NCBI RefSeq assembly: GCF_037414475.1
Contig: NZ_CP147913.1
Location: forward strand, 4,030,001 to 4,094,000
Length of the DNA: 64,000 bases
Direction of reading: 5' to 3'
DNA from: Myxococcus stipitatus
Lineage (GTDB): Bacteria > Myxococcota > Myxococcia > Myxococcales > Myxococcaceae
In this document: one piece after another, positions 63,278 to 64,000 of the stretch
Position numbering within the stretch: the stretch's first letter is position 1
Layout of the letters: the number at the start of each line of letters is the position of its first letter
Notes under the pieces: generated by a model
What the model was told of the DNA's origin: nothing
What the model saw: only the letters and a program-made list of their open reading frames with translations
Databases searched by the model: none
Program-made: the position numbers and the translations under genes

Positions 63278-64000
63278 ATGAAGCACCGACTCTTGTTGGC
63301 ATCCTGCGTTTTGCTCGGCCTCGCCTCACCGGGCTGTGGCTCCGACTCCGCCCCGGACCCCGGCTTCAGGACCGAGGACTCCGAGCCCGTGGACGTGGAC
63401 AACCTCCAGATTCGCGTCAGCGGGCAGATGCGAGTGCTCCCCGAGGCCTCGCGATGGCTGGCGGCCCAAGGACAGACCGAGCCGTCCCTGAGTGGCCTCA
63501 CCGTCACCATCGAGGAGCCCCTGCGCGTGGCGGTGAATGACCTCGACGCGACCTTCGGCGTGACGGCCCTCGAGGATGACGGCACCTTCGGCGTGGCCGG
63601 CATCCCCGTGCGCGAGGTCAACGTGGGACTCGCCGTCGGCATGAGTGGCCCGGGGCTCGTGCGGACCAACACCGTCATCTACGACAGCGCCTTCACCGGC
63701 TCGCGTCCACGCACGAACCTCATCGAGACTCGCGCCTACGCGCTGCCAGCGTCCTTCCATGACGCGCTCGGCGCGGCCCTCGGCGAAGCACGCCTGCGCG
63801 GCCACACCGAGAACCGGGCGGGGACGCTCCTCGCCGCGGGCTTCGTGCTGGGCCGCGTGGTGGACGAGAACGGGAAGCCAGAAGCCGGCGTGCGCGTGGT
63901 CCCCGACCGGAGCGACCTGGCCGAGCGCATCTACTACCCCTCCCTGGACCTGAGCAGCGTGAACCAGGAGGGAACGTCCGAGGACGGGCTGTTCGTCTAC
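63278..64000 (+). CDS. Lipoprotein, 3' end beyond window (partial)
   Basis: An open frame of at least 241 codons to the edge. It starts ATG 63278 with a signal (MKHRLLLASCVLLGLASPGC, lipobox SPGC). The mature protein reads SDSAPDPGFRTEDSEPVDVD and then two beta-rich modules with SGLTVTIEEPLRVAVND and VLGRVVDENGKPEAGVRVVPD, the second like a carboxypeptidase-regulatory (CnaB-type) or Ig-like fold. The frame has no stop to 64000, so the gene is truncated by the window. Likely a cell-surface protein. ATG 63278 is the first in-frame start after a stop. Confidence 0.8.
   Translation, partial: MKHRLLLASCVLLGLASPGCGSDSAPDPGFRTEDSEPVDVDNLQIRVSGQMRVLPEASRWLAAQGQTEPSLSGLTVTIEEPLRVAVNDLDATFGVTALEDDGTFGVAGIPVREVNVGLAVGMSGPGLVRTNTVIYDSAFTGSRPRTNLIETRAYALPASFHDALGAALGEARLRGHTENRAGTLLAAGFVLGRVVDENGKPEAGVRVVPDRSDLAERIYYPSLDLSSVNQEGTSEDGLFVY

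Overview
The window is GC-rich chromosomal DNA from a myxobacterium, most likely suborder Cystobacterineae (Myxococcus, Corallococcus or a relative). The evidence is very high G/C at third codon positions, many lipoproteins with a lipobox, a eukaryote-like Ser/Thr kinase, a sigma-54 activator with an FHA domain, tandem lspA genes beside lgt, and a minor-pilin/PilY1 cluster carrying the cytochrome-c-like TfcP gene known from Myxococcus type IVa pili. There is no rRNA, CRISPR array, insertion sequence, integrase or phage structural gene. Gene calls come from reading frames, motifs, ribosome-binding sites and overlaps. No database search was possible.

Layout. 1-1.7 kb: start of an ATP synthase F0 operon (AtpZ-like, AtpI-like, atpB) leaving the left edge. 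2-9.7 kb: PEBP-like protein, a large PAS/GAF histidine kinase, a Ser/Thr kinase with a repetitive linker coupled to hemL, and an RraA-like protein. 9.8-24.7 kb: accessory region with hydrolases, glycosyltransferases, an AraC regulator, a VOC protein, an LRR protein with an MpaB-type oxygenase, an SGNH esterase, a Kdo hydroxylase-like enzyme and an acyltransferase. This region also holds two related loci, each a short peptide gene, then a terminator, then an array of tRNA genes. 24.9-41.5 kb: lipoproteins, mgtE, a TPR lipoprotein, a LytS/LytTR two-component pair, lgt with two lspA genes, a secreted nuclease-like lipoprotein and a Mut7-C protein. 41.7-49.6 kb: pilX-tfcP-pilY1-pilV-pilW-fimU operon with a good sigma-54 promoter match. 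49.7-58.7 kb: ileS with secreted proteins and a Tad-like pseudopilin operon behind a sigma-54 activator gene. 58.8-64 kb: RimK-type ligase, DsbA-family protein, zinc-ribbon membrane protein and a Gly-rich lipoprotein. A further lipoprotein runs off the right edge.

The most unusual content is the pair of peptide/tRNA loci at 11.88-12.41 kb (three tRNAs) and 23.77-24.68 kb (seven tRNAs). The two peptides (52 and 51 aa) share an SPMNP...DTV.GID motif and a PPG ending. They are preceded by an identical 17-base leader segment and followed by similar terminator hairpins. The ten tRNAs all have different anticodons, every one reads a codon ending in G or C, and three have C instead of U at position 33. 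I know of no described system with this layout.

The pilus cluster, the lipoprotein-processing genes (lgt, lspA, lspA) and the many lipoproteins fit a predatory, gliding, surface-active bacterium.
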